A DNA stretch of 25,129 nt from Akkermansiaceae bacterium UBA1315 (GTDB lineage Bacteria > Verrucomicrobiota > Verrucomicrobiia > Verrucomicrobiales > Akkermansiaceae), in contig DBTN01000021.1 of the NCBI GenBank assembly GCA_002307065.1, positions 1 to 25,129 on the forward strand, read 5' to 3'. The notes under the pieces were generated by a model. That model made no database searches and was not told where the DNA came from. It saw only the letters and a program-made list of their open reading frames with translations. A program made the position numbers and the translations under genes. This document shows positions 6,289-14,607 of this stretch, piece by piece; position 1 is the first letter of the stretch; each line of letters begins with the position of its first letter.

Positions 6289-8495
6289 GCCTTGCGGGGC
6301 GAAATCAGTTTGTCGGGTGTGATGGGGAGGTCGCGCACGCGGATGCCGGTCGCATGGTAGACGGCATTTGCGATCGCGGCAGGGATTCCTACCAATCCCA
6401 GTTCGCCCATTCCTTTCACTCCGAGCGGATTGATGATTTTGTCTTCCTCTTCGACAAAAATCGTTTCGATGCTCAGAGCGTCGGCGTTTACCGGCACATG
6501 ATAATCGGCGAGCGAAGCGTTCATCATCCGGCCGTAGCGGTGATCCACTTCGGTCGCTTCCTGGAGGGCCATGCCGATGCCCCAAATCACGCCGCCGATT
6601 TCCTGGCTGTGGGAAGCTTTCGGGTTCATGATTTTTCCGCAGGCCGTGACTTCCACCACCCGCGTCACCCGGACGGTGCCGAGATCGGGATCGACTTTCA
6701 CTTCGACAAATTGGGCGCCGTGTGCGCTGGACGCATATTTTTCCCGTTCCTCCGAGGGTTTGGAATCGTAGATCTCAGTGATCTCTCGAAGGCCGACATG
6801 ACCCATCAGTTCGGCAATCGATACCGATTGATCGGGGTTGGATTTTGGGAACATCTTGCCATCGAGCATTTCCACTTCGTCTGGGTTTTCGGATGCGAAG
6901 GGTGACGCGTTTTGTTCTTTCGCGAGATTCAGCAGCTTGGCTTTGATGTTTTTGGCCGCTCCAAAAATAGCGGATCCGACGCTGGCGGTCGTCCATGATC
7001 CGCCTTGGGAGGGCGCTTTGGGGTAACGTGAATCGCCAAGTTCGAAGCGCACTTTTTCTGCATCCAATCCCAGATATTCTGCGGCGATCATGGTCATGAC
7101 CGTGTAGGTTCCGGGGCCGATGTCGGTGGTGGAGCTGATGACATGAGCGGAACCGTCCACCTTGAGAGTGATCTGGACGCTGGCGGCTTGTTGCATCGCT
7201 GGCCAGACACCGGTCGCAGTGCCCCACCCCACTAACAGGTCGCCGTCTTTCATCGAGCGAGGTTCGGGTTTGCGATCTTTCCAGCCGAATTTTTCTGCGC
7301 CCATCCGGTAGCATTCTTTCAGCGCTTTGCTCGAAAATGGCTTGCCGCTGTCGGGATCGGTTTCGGCATAATTGATGAGCCGAAGTTCGAGCGGATCCAT
7401 TTTCAACGCATATGATAACTCATCCATCGCGCACTCCAAAGCGAACATGTTCGAGACCGCGCCGGGGGCACGCATGGCGGCGGGAGTAGGGAGGTCGGTG
7501 GGAACGTTTTGATAAAGCGTTTTGACATTCGGGCACGCGTAAAGCGAGCGAGCGACCTTTGCAAAGTCTTCGGAGTAGTCTTCGAAGGTGGAAGTGTTCA
7601 CCACCACCCGATGAGAAATGCCAAGCAATTTACCGTTTTTTTCAGCTGCCATGGAAACTTTCTGCCAAGTGTCCGGGCGATAACCGTGGCCTGAGAACAT
7701 TTGTCGGCGGCTGTAGACCAGGCGAACCGGTCGTTTGATTTCCCGTGCCGCCAGCGCGACCAGCGGGGGATAATAATTCACATTGAGGCAAGCCCCGAAA
7801 GCTCCGCCAACGAAGAGCGAGATCACATCCACGTTTTCAGGTTTTACCTGGAACCATTTTGAGAGCTGATCCCGGACTTGATAGACGTTCTGGGATTTGT
7901 CGAAAATCGTCAGCTTGCCATCTTTCCAAAACGCCGTCGCTCCGTGGGGCTCGATCGGATTGTGGTGTTCGATGGGGATATGATATTCGTGATCGATTTT
8001 TACCGGAGCGTTTTCAAAAGCGTTTGCAAAATCGCCACGTTCCCTTGGGGACTTTTCGGCATTTGTCTCCTTCGCATCATCCAAATGCTCCCGAAAGTCG
8101 GTGGACGGTTTTTCGGATTCATAATCGACCTTGATCCGGCGCGAGGCGTAGCGCGCTTGCTCGAATGTTTCGGCGATGACCAGAGCGACCGGTTGGGCGT
8201 TGAATGAAATTTGGTTATTTTGAAACGCCTTGAACTCTTTCGCTTCCGGCCCATCTCCGAAGTCGGGGATAGGGAGCAACTCGGGCACATTCAGGTGAGA
8301 GAAAACGCCCAATACGCCAGGGGAGGTTTCCGCTTCTTTGATATCTAAACTTTTGATCGAGCCCTTGGCGATCGTGCTGAGGAGCAGATAACCGTAAGCA
8401 AGATTGGGCATTTCAAATTCGGCGGAATATTTCGCCCGGCCGGTGACTTTTGCGAGTCCTTCAACCCGCCGCATTTCTTTTCCGATGTAACGCAT
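6285..8495 (-). CDS. paoC: aldehyde oxidoreductase molybdenum-binding subunit (PaoC-like)
   Basis: A 736-residue catalytic subunit of the xanthine oxidase family, about the length of E. coli PaoC. The N-terminal hammerhead domain (about 1-120, with AKYSAEFEMPNLAYGYLLLS) is followed by the Mo-cofactor-binding domains, including GGAFGACLNVNYYPPLVALA, RAPGAVSNMFALECAMDELS, QGGSWTTASVGSAI, and the stretch IGGVIWGIGMALQE. The C-terminal GVKGMGELGLVG contains the presumed catalytic Glu698. The wording of the last 100 residues closely follows PaoC, which oxidises a broad range of aldehydes to acids in the periplasm. The start lies 26 bp after the stop of the FAD subunit gene. The substrate is not deducible; xanthine is unlikely given the PaoB-type partner. 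Confidence 0.9.
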   Translation of the reverse strand: MRYIGKEMRRVEGLAKVTGRAKYSAEFEMPNLAYGYLLLSTIAKGSIKSLDIKEAETSPGVLGVFSHLNVPELLPIPDFGDGPEAKEFKAFQNNQISFNAQPVALVIAETFEQARYASRRIKVDYESEKPSTDFREHLDDAKETNAEKSPRERGDFANAFENAPVKIDHEYHIPIEHHNPIEPHGATAFWKDGKLTIFDKSQNVYQVRDQLSKWFQVKPENVDVISLFVGGAFGACLNVNYYPPLVALAAREIKRPVRLVYSRRQMFSGHGYRPDTWQKVSMAAEKNGKLLGISHRVVVNTSTFEDYSEDFAKVARSLYACPNVKTLYQNVPTDLPTPAAMRAPGAVSNMFALECAMDELSYALKMDPLELRLINYAETDPDSGKPFSSKALKECYRMGAEKFGWKDRKPEPRSMKDGDLLVGWGTATGVWPAMQQAASVQITLKVDGSAHVISSTTDIGPGTYTVMTMIAAEYLGLDAEKVRFELGDSRYPKAPSQGGSWTTASVGSAIFGAAKNIKAKLLNLAKEQNASPFASENPDEVEMLDGKMFPKSNPDQSVSIAELMGHVGLREITEIYDSKPSEEREKYASSAHGAQFVEVKVDPDLGTVRVTRVVEVTACGKIMNPKASHSQEIGGVIWGIGMALQEATEVDHRYGRMMNASLADYHVPVNADALSIETIFVEEEDKIINPLGVKGMGELGLVGIPAAIANAVYHATGIRVRDLPITPDKLISPRKA

Positions 8496-8521
8496 GGCAA
8501 TGAAAGTTTCGGTGTTTGGAG

Positions 8522-9508
8522 TTATGCGGTGCCGGTTGCTTTTTGCAGAGCACGGACGATGGCGCGGCGGGCGAGTTCCACTTTGTAGCCGTTGTGTTCA
8601 AGCGGTTTGGCGGCGGACATTTCCGCGTCGGCGGCAGCGGTGAAATTCTCGGTGGTCGCCGCTTTTCCTTTGAGAAATGCTTCTGCTTTCAACGCGCGCC
8701 ATGGCTTGTGGGCAACTCCGCCAAGCGCGATGCGGACATCACTGATTTGGTCATCGGTGAAATCGAGGGCGGCTGCCACAGAAACCAGGGCAAAGGCATA
8801 ACTCGCACGGTCCCGGACTTTAAGATAATAACTATGCTCTGGAAATCCGTTTTTCGGGAGATCGATGGCAACGATCAGGTCTCCGTGGCGAAGCACGTTG
8901 TCGAGTTCCGGTTGCTCTCCCGGCAGGCGATGAAACTCGGCAAAAGGAATGACCCGTTCTTCTTTGCTGGAGTCGATGACACGGACGTTCGCGTCCAGCG
9001 CGGCAAGGGCGACGGCCATATCCGACGGGTGAACGGCGACGCATTGTTCGTTCGCGCCGAAGATGGCATGGGTCCGGTTTAGTCCTTCGAGAGCGCCGCA
9101 GCCTGTCCCCGGTTCCCGTTTGTTGCAGGGCGTTGCGGAATCGTAAAAATAGGGGCACCGGGTTCGTTGAAGAATGTTGCCGCCATTGGTGGCCATGTTC
9201 CGGATTTGCGCGGAAGCGGCGGAAAGCATTGCTTGCGACAGGAGCGGATAGTTTTTTCGGACGAGTGGATGGTTTGCCGTGTCGCTGTTTTTTGCGAGGG
9301 CTCCCATGCGGATTCCGTCGGGCAGTGCCGAAATTTCCGTGAGCTCAAGGCGTGTGAGATCCACCAGATCGGTGGCGTTCTCAATCTCATCTTTCATGAG
9401 ATCTAACAGATTCGTTCCTCCGGCGAGATAGTGGCCCTGAGGGTGATCGGACAAGGTGGCGACCGCTTCATCGGGCGTAGTCGCTCGGCGGTATTCAAAC
9501 GGTTTCAT
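8522..9508 (-). CDS. paoB: aldehyde oxidoreductase FAD / [4Fe-4S] subunit (PaoB-like)
   Basis: A 328-residue FAD-binding subunit of the CoxM/XdhB type. AGGTNLLDLMK (29-39) is the flavin pyrophosphate loop, and TNGGNILQRTRCPYFYDS (108-125) starts an insert that also contains PCNKR and GTGC. Cys118, Cys128, Cys137 and probably Cys156 would coordinate the additional [4Fe-4S] cluster known from E. coli PaoB and 4-hydroxybenzoyl-CoA reductase-like proteins. The flavin passes electrons from the Fe-S centres to the final acceptor. A good Shine-Dalgarno AAGGAG stands before the ATG, one of few in this window. The start overlaps the end of the [2Fe-2S] subunit gene by 14 bases. Confidence 0.92.
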   Translation of the reverse strand: MKPFEYRRATTPDEAVATLSDHPQGHYLAGGTNLLDLMKDEIENATDLVDLTRLELTEISALPDGIRMGALAKNSDTANHPLVRKNYPLLSQAMLSAASAQIRNMATNGGNILQRTRCPYFYDSATPCNKREPGTGCGALEGLNRTHAIFGANEQCVAVHPSDMAVALAALDANVRVIDSSKEERVIPFAEFHRLPGEQPELDNVLRHGDLIVAIDLPKNGFPEHSYYLKVRDRASYAFALVSVAAALDFTDDQISDVRIALGGVAHKPWRALKAEAFLKGKAATTENFTAAADAEMSAAKPLEHNGYKVELARRAIVRALQKATGTA

Positions 9509-10328
9509 GTGCGAACTCCTTTCTGATCAAAGCGAGCTCGTCTTCTTTGGCGAAGCCCCAGGTGCGGGCGGTGTCGCGACCGGTATGGACGGCCTGAAAG
9601 GCGGCGAGGATCTGCGGATAGGCAGCGCACCGGCAGATGTTTCCGCTCATGCGCTCGCGGACTTCGTCGTCGGAAAGTTCGGTGGGTGGAGCATTGAGAT
9701 CGGAAGTGACATAACTCGCCTCACCGCGTTTCGCTTCATCTAACAGAGCCACTGCGGAACAGAGCTGGCCGGGTGTGCAGTAGCCGCATTGGAAACTATC
9801 GTGTTCAATGAACGCTTCCTGCATCGGGTGCAGACCGGCGTCGGTCGCGAGTCCCTCGACAGTGGTGATTTCTTTTCCTTCGGCTTGGGCTGCCAGCGTG
9901 AGGCAGGAAAGGACGCGCTTGCCATCGACGATGACCGTGCAGGCTCCACACTGGCCGTGGTCGCAGCCTTTTTTCGAACCGGTCATGGCGAGTTTTTCGC
10001 GGAGTGCGTCGAGCAGCGTGACGCGGGGCTCGAGATCGACGGTTTTTTTCGTGCCGTTGATGATCAGATTGACCGAAATCGTCGGACCGGTTGTGGCGAC
10101 GGCGGTGGTTTCTCCCAAACTCGCGGCAGCGGCGTAGGCTTGCTGTTCGGTGAGCAACTGCATGCCGAACACTCCGGCACCGGCGCCCGAGAGCATTTTC
10201 AGAAAATCGCGGCGCGGAACTCCGCCGTTTGCAAGCTCGCCGAAGAGGGCGGATTCGTCTTCGGTGAGAGGATCCTTTTTAAAATCGGGCCCTTGAGGTG
10301 GGTGTCGAAAGTCGCATTTTTCGTCCAT
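9495..10328 (-). CDS. paoA: aldehyde oxidoreductase [2Fe-2S] subunit with Tat signal (PaoA-like)
   Basis: A 277-residue subunit. Residues 38-69 form a twin-arginine signal (PRRDFLKML, a Gly/Ala-rich hydrophobic stretch, then AYAAAA), so the assembled complex should be exported folded to the periplasm. The plant-ferredoxin-like domain has Cys122, 127, 130 and 142 in GCDHGQCGACTV...SC. The second cluster domain has Cys181, 184, 232 and 234 in QCGYCTPGQ...ICRC. The frame extends to a TTG at 10355; I chose the ATG at 10328, though neither has a Shine-Dalgarno site. About 37 residues precede the Arg pair, which is longer than average for a Tat signal. It is the first gene of the five-gene operon. 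Confidence 0.92.
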   Translation of the reverse strand: MDEKCDFRHPPQGPDFKKDPLTEDESALFGELANGGVPRRDFLKMLSGAGAGVFGMQLLTEQQAYAAAASLGETTAVATTGPTISVNLIINGTKKTVDLEPRVTLLDALREKLAMTGSKKGCDHGQCGACTVIVDGKRVLSCLTLAAQAEGKEITTVEGLATDAGLHPMQEAFIEHDSFQCGYCTPGQLCSAVALLDEAKRGEASYVTSDLNAPPTELSDDEVRERMSGNICRCAAYPQILAAFQAVHTGRDTARTWGFAKEDELALIRKEFAHETV

Positions 10329-10363
10329 GGCATTGGCGGTTGAATTCGCAAGCAAGCGCTCAA

Positions 10364-10373
10364 TTTGCGCAAA
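10364..10373. promoter_or_regulatory. perfect 10-bp palindrome upstream of paoA, possible operator
   Basis: TTTGCGCAAA stands 36 bp upstream of the chosen paoA ATG, in the short region that must hold the operon promoter. A perfect palindrome here could be bound by a dimeric regulator. No regulator gene adjoins the operon and no clear -35/-10 pair stands out. Confidence 0.3.
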
Positions 10374-10428
10374 CTAACGTCCAGCCTAAACCGGTTTGGG
10401 GGATGCGACACCGGAAATGTAAGGAAAT

Positions 10429-10488
10429 GTCCCGGTTTTTGGGACTGTGGGCGTGGAGGGTGAGACCCATTTAAGATCGATCTCACCC
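10429..10488 (-). terminator. two hairpins after the L-sugar operon, possible transcription end
   Basis: Two inverted repeats lie between the lactonase stop and the paoA promoter: GGGTGAGA (10458-10465) with TCTCACCC (10481-10488), and GTCCC (10429-10433) with GGGAC (10441-10445). Read on the minus strand they follow the lactonase gene by about 40-100 bases. No long T-run follows, so rho-independent termination is only a possibility. Confidence 0.35.
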
Positions 10489-10528
10489 CCAAGAGCCGGG
10501 TGGCTTTATGGAGGCGTTCGATGCCTGG

Positions 10529-11353
10529 TTACAGGCGATACAAGCGCGCCGCGTTGCCGTGGAGGATCTTGTGACGGTCTTCGGCAGACAGTTTTTCGGT
10601 AAGATTCGAAACCGTTTCGGCCCATTCTTGATAGCCGGTCCGCAACAGGGCGACTGGCCAGTCAGAGCCAAACATCACACGATCCACTCCGAAAAGATTC
10701 AGAGTTTCATCGAAATAATCCGCGACCTGGGTCGGATCGATCGAGCCCTCGGGAAATTCGGTCAGGAGTCCCGAAAATTTGACTGCGATGACATTTTCCC
10801 GGGCAGCGATTTCTTTCATCGCCTTGCGCCAGAAGGGATTGACGGGGCCTTGGCCGACTTCAGGTTTGGCGAGATGGTCGATGATGAAAGTCGTCTCCGG
10901 TTGGCGATCCACCAACTGAATCGCAAGCGGTAACTGACGTTGCAGGATCAATAGATCGAAACGCAGGTCATATTTTTCCAGGTGCTTCAATCCTTGATGG
11001 AAGTCCGCACGGAGAAAATAGTCATCCGGTTCATCTTGCAGCACGTGGCGGACGCCTTTGAATTTCGGGTGGGCGGCAAGACGTTCGAGAGACGCTTCCA
11101 CATCTCCGTCGATCAGCGGAACCCAACCGACCACGCCGAGGATTTTTTCACTTCGGCTGGCGAGATCTAACAGAAAATCCGATTCTTCAAGAATCTGCCG
11201 AGCTTGGACAACGATCGTCCCGGTGATTCCAGCAGCATCGGTGATTTCGTCCAAATCCGGGAGCAGCCGATCTTGCGCGAGCGGGGAACCAGCTGGAATC
11301 CACGGATACGCTTCGGCCGAGTAGCGCCACAGATGATGATGCGAGTCGATCAT
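10529..11353 (-). CDS. COG3618 sugar-acid lactonase (probable L-galactono/L-fucono-lactonase)
   Basis: A 274-residue TIM-barrel amidohydrolase. MIDSHHHLW at the N terminus gives the metal-binding HxH (His5/His7). IIDHLAKP further on supplies another His, and MFGSDWPV carries the catalytic Asp near the C terminus, all standard for the L-fuconolactonase / L-rhamnonolactonase group (COG3618). It would open the aldono-lactone made by the aldo/keto reductase of the same operon, yielding L-galactonate or L-fuconate. The frame extends 17 codons upstream, but the ATG at 11353 overlaps the UxaE stop (ATGA) and begins the conserved motif. It is the last gene of the operon. The family call is firm; the exact sugar is inferred from the neighbours. 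Confidence 0.85.
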   Translation of the reverse strand: MIDSHHHLWRYSAEAYPWIPAGSPLAQDRLLPDLDEITDAAGITGTIVVQARQILEESDFLLDLASRSEKILGVVGWVPLIDGDVEASLERLAAHPKFKGVRHVLQDEPDDYFLRADFHQGLKHLEKYDLRFDLLILQRQLPLAIQLVDRQPETTFIIDHLAKPEVGQGPVNPFWRKAMKEIAARENVIAVKFSGLLTEFPEGSIDPTQVADYFDETLNLFGVDRVMFGSDWPVALLRTGYQEWAETVSNLTEKLSAEDRHKILHGNAARLYRL

Positions 11354-12597
11354 TTCAAGAAAAGCGGTTTGATATGCTTTTCGAGAAGATTGCCGGTCAC
11401 ACATTGGCTCACGATCGCCCGATTTTGTCGCAATGCGTTTAGATACGTGTCTCCCATCTGGGCGGCGACTTTGAAGGCGACGTGGAGAAGCTGGCGGACA
11501 TTTGGATTATAACTGGAGTTCGAAGGATCGTGACGAACCGCGCTTGCGAATTCCTGGGGCGTCCACTTTTGAACCTCGCTCACGGATGGAAGTTTGGCGT
11601 AGTCGATATCGATGACCGTGGCGTAGGGTTCGCAGAGCGCTTCCTTTTTTTCCATGGCTTTTGCGTAGATTTCCTTCGCGAGTTCCAGGCCGGTTCCACC
11701 GGATTCCGCCAGGCCGATGACTTCTTCCAGCCAGTTGGTGCCGGCGGTTTTGACGTGCAAGCCGGCGCCGGTACGTTGGAGCGCGCGCTGGATCGCCGGA
11801 TAGATCGAGAACTTATCCGAACCGGAATGAACGGAAAGTTTCAAAGCTTCGGGCAAGCCGTAGTGGCGGATCGCGTGGGCGATGACCGAGAGATCATCGT
11901 TGAATTCTTTTTCGAACTGCGCGGTGTCACCGACATAATCGACGCCTTTGTTAAAGCGGCCGGTGAATTTGGGGGCAATCGTTTGGATCGGGATGCCGTG
12001 ATCGGCGATGGCTGCGAGGATGACGAGAAGCTCAGGGGGCGTCTGCGGCTGATCCGTTTCATCCATCGAAATTTCGGTAATGAAATCCGTGCCTTTGATC
12101 GAAACGATATGATCGTAGATCGCTTTCGCTTGTTGAATCGCCTTGAGGAACTGGTTCGCGGTTTTTTCGATGTCTTTTCGGGTGATTTCGAAAGGGGTGT
12201 CGATTCCGCTGATGCTGACTAATCCGATCAGTTCCGGATGCTTGTCGATGAAAGCGGCAACCTGTTCGGGATCGGCGGCTTTTCCGATTTCATCCGCAAC
12301 ATCCAGAGTGAAGAAATCACAGGGTTCGATAAACCGATCGACGGTCGAGAGATTGATATGATCCGCATCGAGCAGATACTCTTCGTTCCATCCAAGGTCT
12401 TTGACCGCTTGATCGACCGCGACGCGGGTTTGGGACGGTTCCGAGCCGATGATGTTGTGTTCCCGGTTTGACTTATTCCATACCGGGGTGATTTCGATTC
12501 CGAGTTCTTTGGCGGCGATGAAGGCTTGAAGCTGGGCGTGGGCACCGTGGGCAAAGCGGTCGCCGACACCGAAGGTGAATTTTGGACAAATTTTCAT
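11350..12597 (-). CDS. uxaE: tagaturonate epimerase family protein (UxaE-like)
   Basis: A 415-residue protein of the UxaE type, which interconverts D-tagaturonate and D-fructuronate (C4 epimerisation) in Thermotoga and others that lack the classical UxaB/UxuB shuttle. Recognisable stretches are FGVGDRFAHGAHAQLQAF near the N terminus, DADHINLSTVDRFIEPCDFF (about residues 78-97) with likely metal-binding Asp/His, TEISMDETDQPQTPPELL, and LSVHSGSDKFSIYP with a His. The segment LHVKTAGTNWLEE follows. It stands directly downstream of the MDR dehydrogenase (16 bp gap), which would make its substrate from L-galactonate, and overlaps the lactonase start. I recognise the family from these motifs without a search; a deoxy-sugar variant substrate remains possible. 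Confidence 0.8.
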   Translation of the reverse strand: MKICPKFTFGVGDRFAHGAHAQLQAFIAAKELGIEITPVWNKSNREHNIIGSEPSQTRVAVDQAVKDLGWNEEYLLDADHINLSTVDRFIEPCDFFTLDVADEIGKAADPEQVAAFIDKHPELIGLVSISGIDTPFEITRKDIEKTANQFLKAIQQAKAIYDHIVSIKGTDFITEISMDETDQPQTPPELLVILAAIADHGIPIQTIAPKFTGRFNKGVDYVGDTAQFEKEFNDDLSVIAHAIRHYGLPEALKLSVHSGSDKFSIYPAIQRALQRTGAGLHVKTAGTNWLEEVIGLAESGGTGLELAKEIYAKAMEKKEALCEPYATVIDIDYAKLPSVSEVQKWTPQEFASAVRHDPSNSSYNPNVRQLLHVAFKVAAQMGDTYLNALRQNRAIVSQCVTGNLLEKHIKPLFLK

Positions 12598-12613
12598 AAA
12601 AATAGGAAAGCGT

Positions 12614-13648
12614 TTATTGAATTTCGATCATGGCTTTGATGGTGCCTCGATCGGGATGGGTGAATGGTTCAAATCCGTCTGGGACATCATCAAAGGCGAT
12701 GCGGTGCGTGATCCAGACATCGGTGTTGATTTTACCGGATCGGATCAGGTCGATGATTTTAGGGAAATCGCTCGGCAGCGCATTGCGTGAAGCCATCAAG
12801 GTCAATTCGCGGCGGTGGAAAACCGGGGCATGAGGAAAGACGAGATTGGACGTCGTGATTCCGACATACACCACACGACCGGTATGGGCTGCATATTCGA
12901 GACAGGACGACATCGAATTCGGATTGCCGGTCGCGTCGATGATCATATCCGCACCCTGTCCGTGGGTCATGGCCAGGATTTTTTCCAGATGAGAACCGTC
13001 CGGCTGGAAGACCACGGATTGGTGGATGCCGAGATGTTGCGAACAGAAGTCCAATCGTCCCGCGACTTGGTCCATGACGATGACACTGATATCGGGAATC
13101 AGTTTAAGAAATTCCAGGCAGGAAAGACCGATTGGACCTGCGCCGATCACCAGCACCGTTTCTCCGGGTTGAGGATTCCCGCGCTGGACCGCATGGTAAC
13201 CGATGGCGAGAGTTTCAACGAGCGCGAGTTGGTCGTAGCTCAAATCATTTCCAGGATGGAGCTTGCGCGCGGGGACGATGAACGTGCCTTGGCGCAGACC
13301 GCCATCGTTGTGAACGCCGATCACTTGAACGTCGGGGCAGCAATTCGATGCGCCTTTTTGCGAAGCGGTGGAGCTTGGATTGTTCACGTAGGGTTCCAGC
13401 GAACATTTGTCGCCCGGCTTGACGTTTTGCACGTTTTTCCCGACCGCGACCACTTCCACGCCGAGCTCATGGCCGGGGATTCTGGGATAACTGAAGAAGG
13501 GAAATTTCCCGAGGAAACAGGATAAGTCGGTGCCGCAGATTCCCATGCGGTGGCTTCTTACCACAGCTTCGTCGTCCTTTGGTTCCCCGGCATCCGGCCG
13601 GTCAATGACAGTGATCTTTTTCGGTTCGGTGAATTCGATAGCTTTCAT
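12614..13648 (-). CDS. zinc-type MDR dehydrogenase, probable L-galactonate 5-dehydrogenase
   Basis: A 344-residue medium-chain dehydrogenase. Cys38 (GICGTD), His60 and Glu61 (PGHELG) form the catalytic zinc site. The NAD-binding fold is marked by VLVIGAGPIGLSCLEF (about 165-180) with VIVMDQ after it. NCCPDVQVIGVHNDGG (102-117) is the lobe wording of the RspB/LgoD-type subgroup, whose E. coli member LgoD oxidises L-galactonate to D-tagaturonate. Of the usual four structural-zinc cysteines only the Cys pair 103/104 remains; the stretch before it (NNPSSTASQKGAS) has none, so the structural zinc is probably absent. The gene lies 17 bp after the aldo/keto reductase and 16 bp before uxaE, fitting the step between lactone hydrolysis and epimerisation. 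Other polyol or aldonate substrates cannot be excluded. Confidence 0.8.
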   Translation of the reverse strand: MKAIEFTEPKKITVIDRPDAGEPKDDEAVVRSHRMGICGTDLSCFLGKFPFFSYPRIPGHELGVEVVAVGKNVQNVKPGDKCSLEPYVNNPSSTASQKGASNCCPDVQVIGVHNDGGLRQGTFIVPARKLHPGNDLSYDQLALVETLAIGYHAVQRGNPQPGETVLVIGAGPIGLSCLEFLKLIPDISVIVMDQVAGRLDFCSQHLGIHQSVVFQPDGSHLEKILAMTHGQGADMIIDATGNPNSMSSCLEYAAHTGRVVYVGITTSNLVFPHAPVFHRRELTLMASRNALPSDFPKIIDLIRSGKINTDVWITHRIAFDDVPDGFEPFTHPDRGTIKAMIEIQ

Positions 13649-13665
13649 GAAAATGGCGTGGACGT

Positions 13666-14607
13666 TCAGTTATTTTCGGGAAGTCCTTCAAGATGGCCGA
13701 TGTCTTTGACCGGTTCGAAAATCGCGATCACTTCGTCGAGCAAAGCGCGGTCGATCGGTGACGCCAACCAGTCGGCCCATTTGCGGATATTTTTCGGGTT
13801 CGCGGACCCGGCGATGGTGGTGGCCAGTCCGGGGTGTTCGCAGGAGAACTGAATCGCAAGTTGAGCGATATCGACTCCGTGTTCCGAGCAGAGTTTTGCG
13901 GCGCGGCGGGCTGCTGATTTTACTTCTTCAGGCTCTTTCAGCCAGTCGGGCAATTCGGCATCGGTCAACAAGCGAGCGGAGAAAGGCCCGGCGTTCATGG
14001 CCCCGATTCCTTTCGCCTCAAGGCGGGGAAGAATCTCCGTCACGAAACTGGTGTTCTGGAGCGTGTAACGATTGTAGCTGAGCACACAATCGATCTGATC
14101 TTCCATCTGATCTAACAGAGTGTGGAATGTTTTGAGAGGATAGCAGGAGAATCCCAACGCACGGATTTTTCCCTGCTCCTTCAATCGCAAGGCGGCGGGC
14201 AGGGTTTCCTCCCACAATTGCGGCAGCGACACGAATTCGGGATCGTGCATCAGCAAGATATCGAGGTGATCGGTCTTCAAGCGTTGGAGCGAAATGTGAA
14301 CACTTTCTTCGACACGCTTCGCTGAAAAATCGAAGTGAATGTCGGAATACCGGCCGAGTTTGCTGCCTAACAAATAGGAATCCCGGGGCACTCCTTGAAG
14401 GCCGAGGCCTAACAGAATCTCCGACATGCCACGTCCGTAAAAGGGCGAGGTATCGATGAAGTTCATTCCGAGATCCAATGCGGTGCGAGTCGACAACATC
14501 GCTTCATCAAGAGAGATCTGACGAAACTCAGCTCCCAGCGAAGACGCTCCAAAGGAGAGAATGGGGAGGTCGATACCGGTTTTGCCAAGGGGGCGGGTTT
14601 GAATCAT
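13666..14607 (-). CDS. aldo/keto reductase, probable L-galactose (L-fucose) 1-dehydrogenase
   Basis: A 313-residue AKR with the catalytic tetrad Asp52, Tyr57, Lys83 and His121. From memory its wording follows Arabidopsis L-galactose dehydrogenase along the whole length: LGKTGIDLPILSFGASSLG at the start, FIDTSPFYGRGMSEILLGLG, FDFSAKRVEESVHISLQRL, DHLDILLMHDPEF, VLSYNRYTLQN, and the C-terminal AIFEPVKDIGHLEG. These enzymes oxidise C1 of L-galactose to the lactone with NAD(P)+, and bacterial relatives also use L-fucose. The ATG overlaps the stop of the TIM-barrel gene upstream. Together with the lactonase and the MDR enzyme, it reproduces the three-step L-galactose to D-tagaturonate pathway described in Bacteroides vulgatus. 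Confidence 0.85.
   Translation of the reverse strand: MIQTRPLGKTGIDLPILSFGASSLGAEFRQISLDEAMLSTRTALDLGMNFIDTSPFYGRGMSEILLGLGLQGVPRDSYLLGSKLGRYSDIHFDFSAKRVEESVHISLQRLKTDHLDILLMHDPEFVSLPQLWEETLPAALRLKEQGKIRALGFSCYPLKTFHTLLDQMEDQIDCVLSYNRYTLQNTSFVTEILPRLEAKGIGAMNAGPFSARLLTDAELPDWLKEPEEVKSAARRAAKLCSEHGVDIAQLAIQFSCEHPGLATTIAGSANPKNIRKWADWLASPIDRALLDEVIAIFEPVKDIGHLEGLPENN

Noticed and set aside
5353..6585. longer start for the XdhC-like gene
   Set aside because: The additional 99 residues are the shadow of the Mo-subunit's C terminus; ATG 6288 with ATGA overlap is far better.
6147..6905. 252-codon plus-strand ORF
   Set aside because: Antisense shadow of the XdhC-like and Mo-subunit genes, which have clear family motifs.
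9789..10343. 184-codon plus-strand ORF
   Set aside because: Antisense to the [2Fe-2S] subunit; composition reflects the opposite strand's codons.
11482..12222. 246-codon plus-strand ORF
   Set aside because: Antisense shadow of the UxaE-like gene.
12815..13525. 236-codon plus-strand ORF
   Set aside because: Antisense shadow of the MDR dehydrogenase gene.
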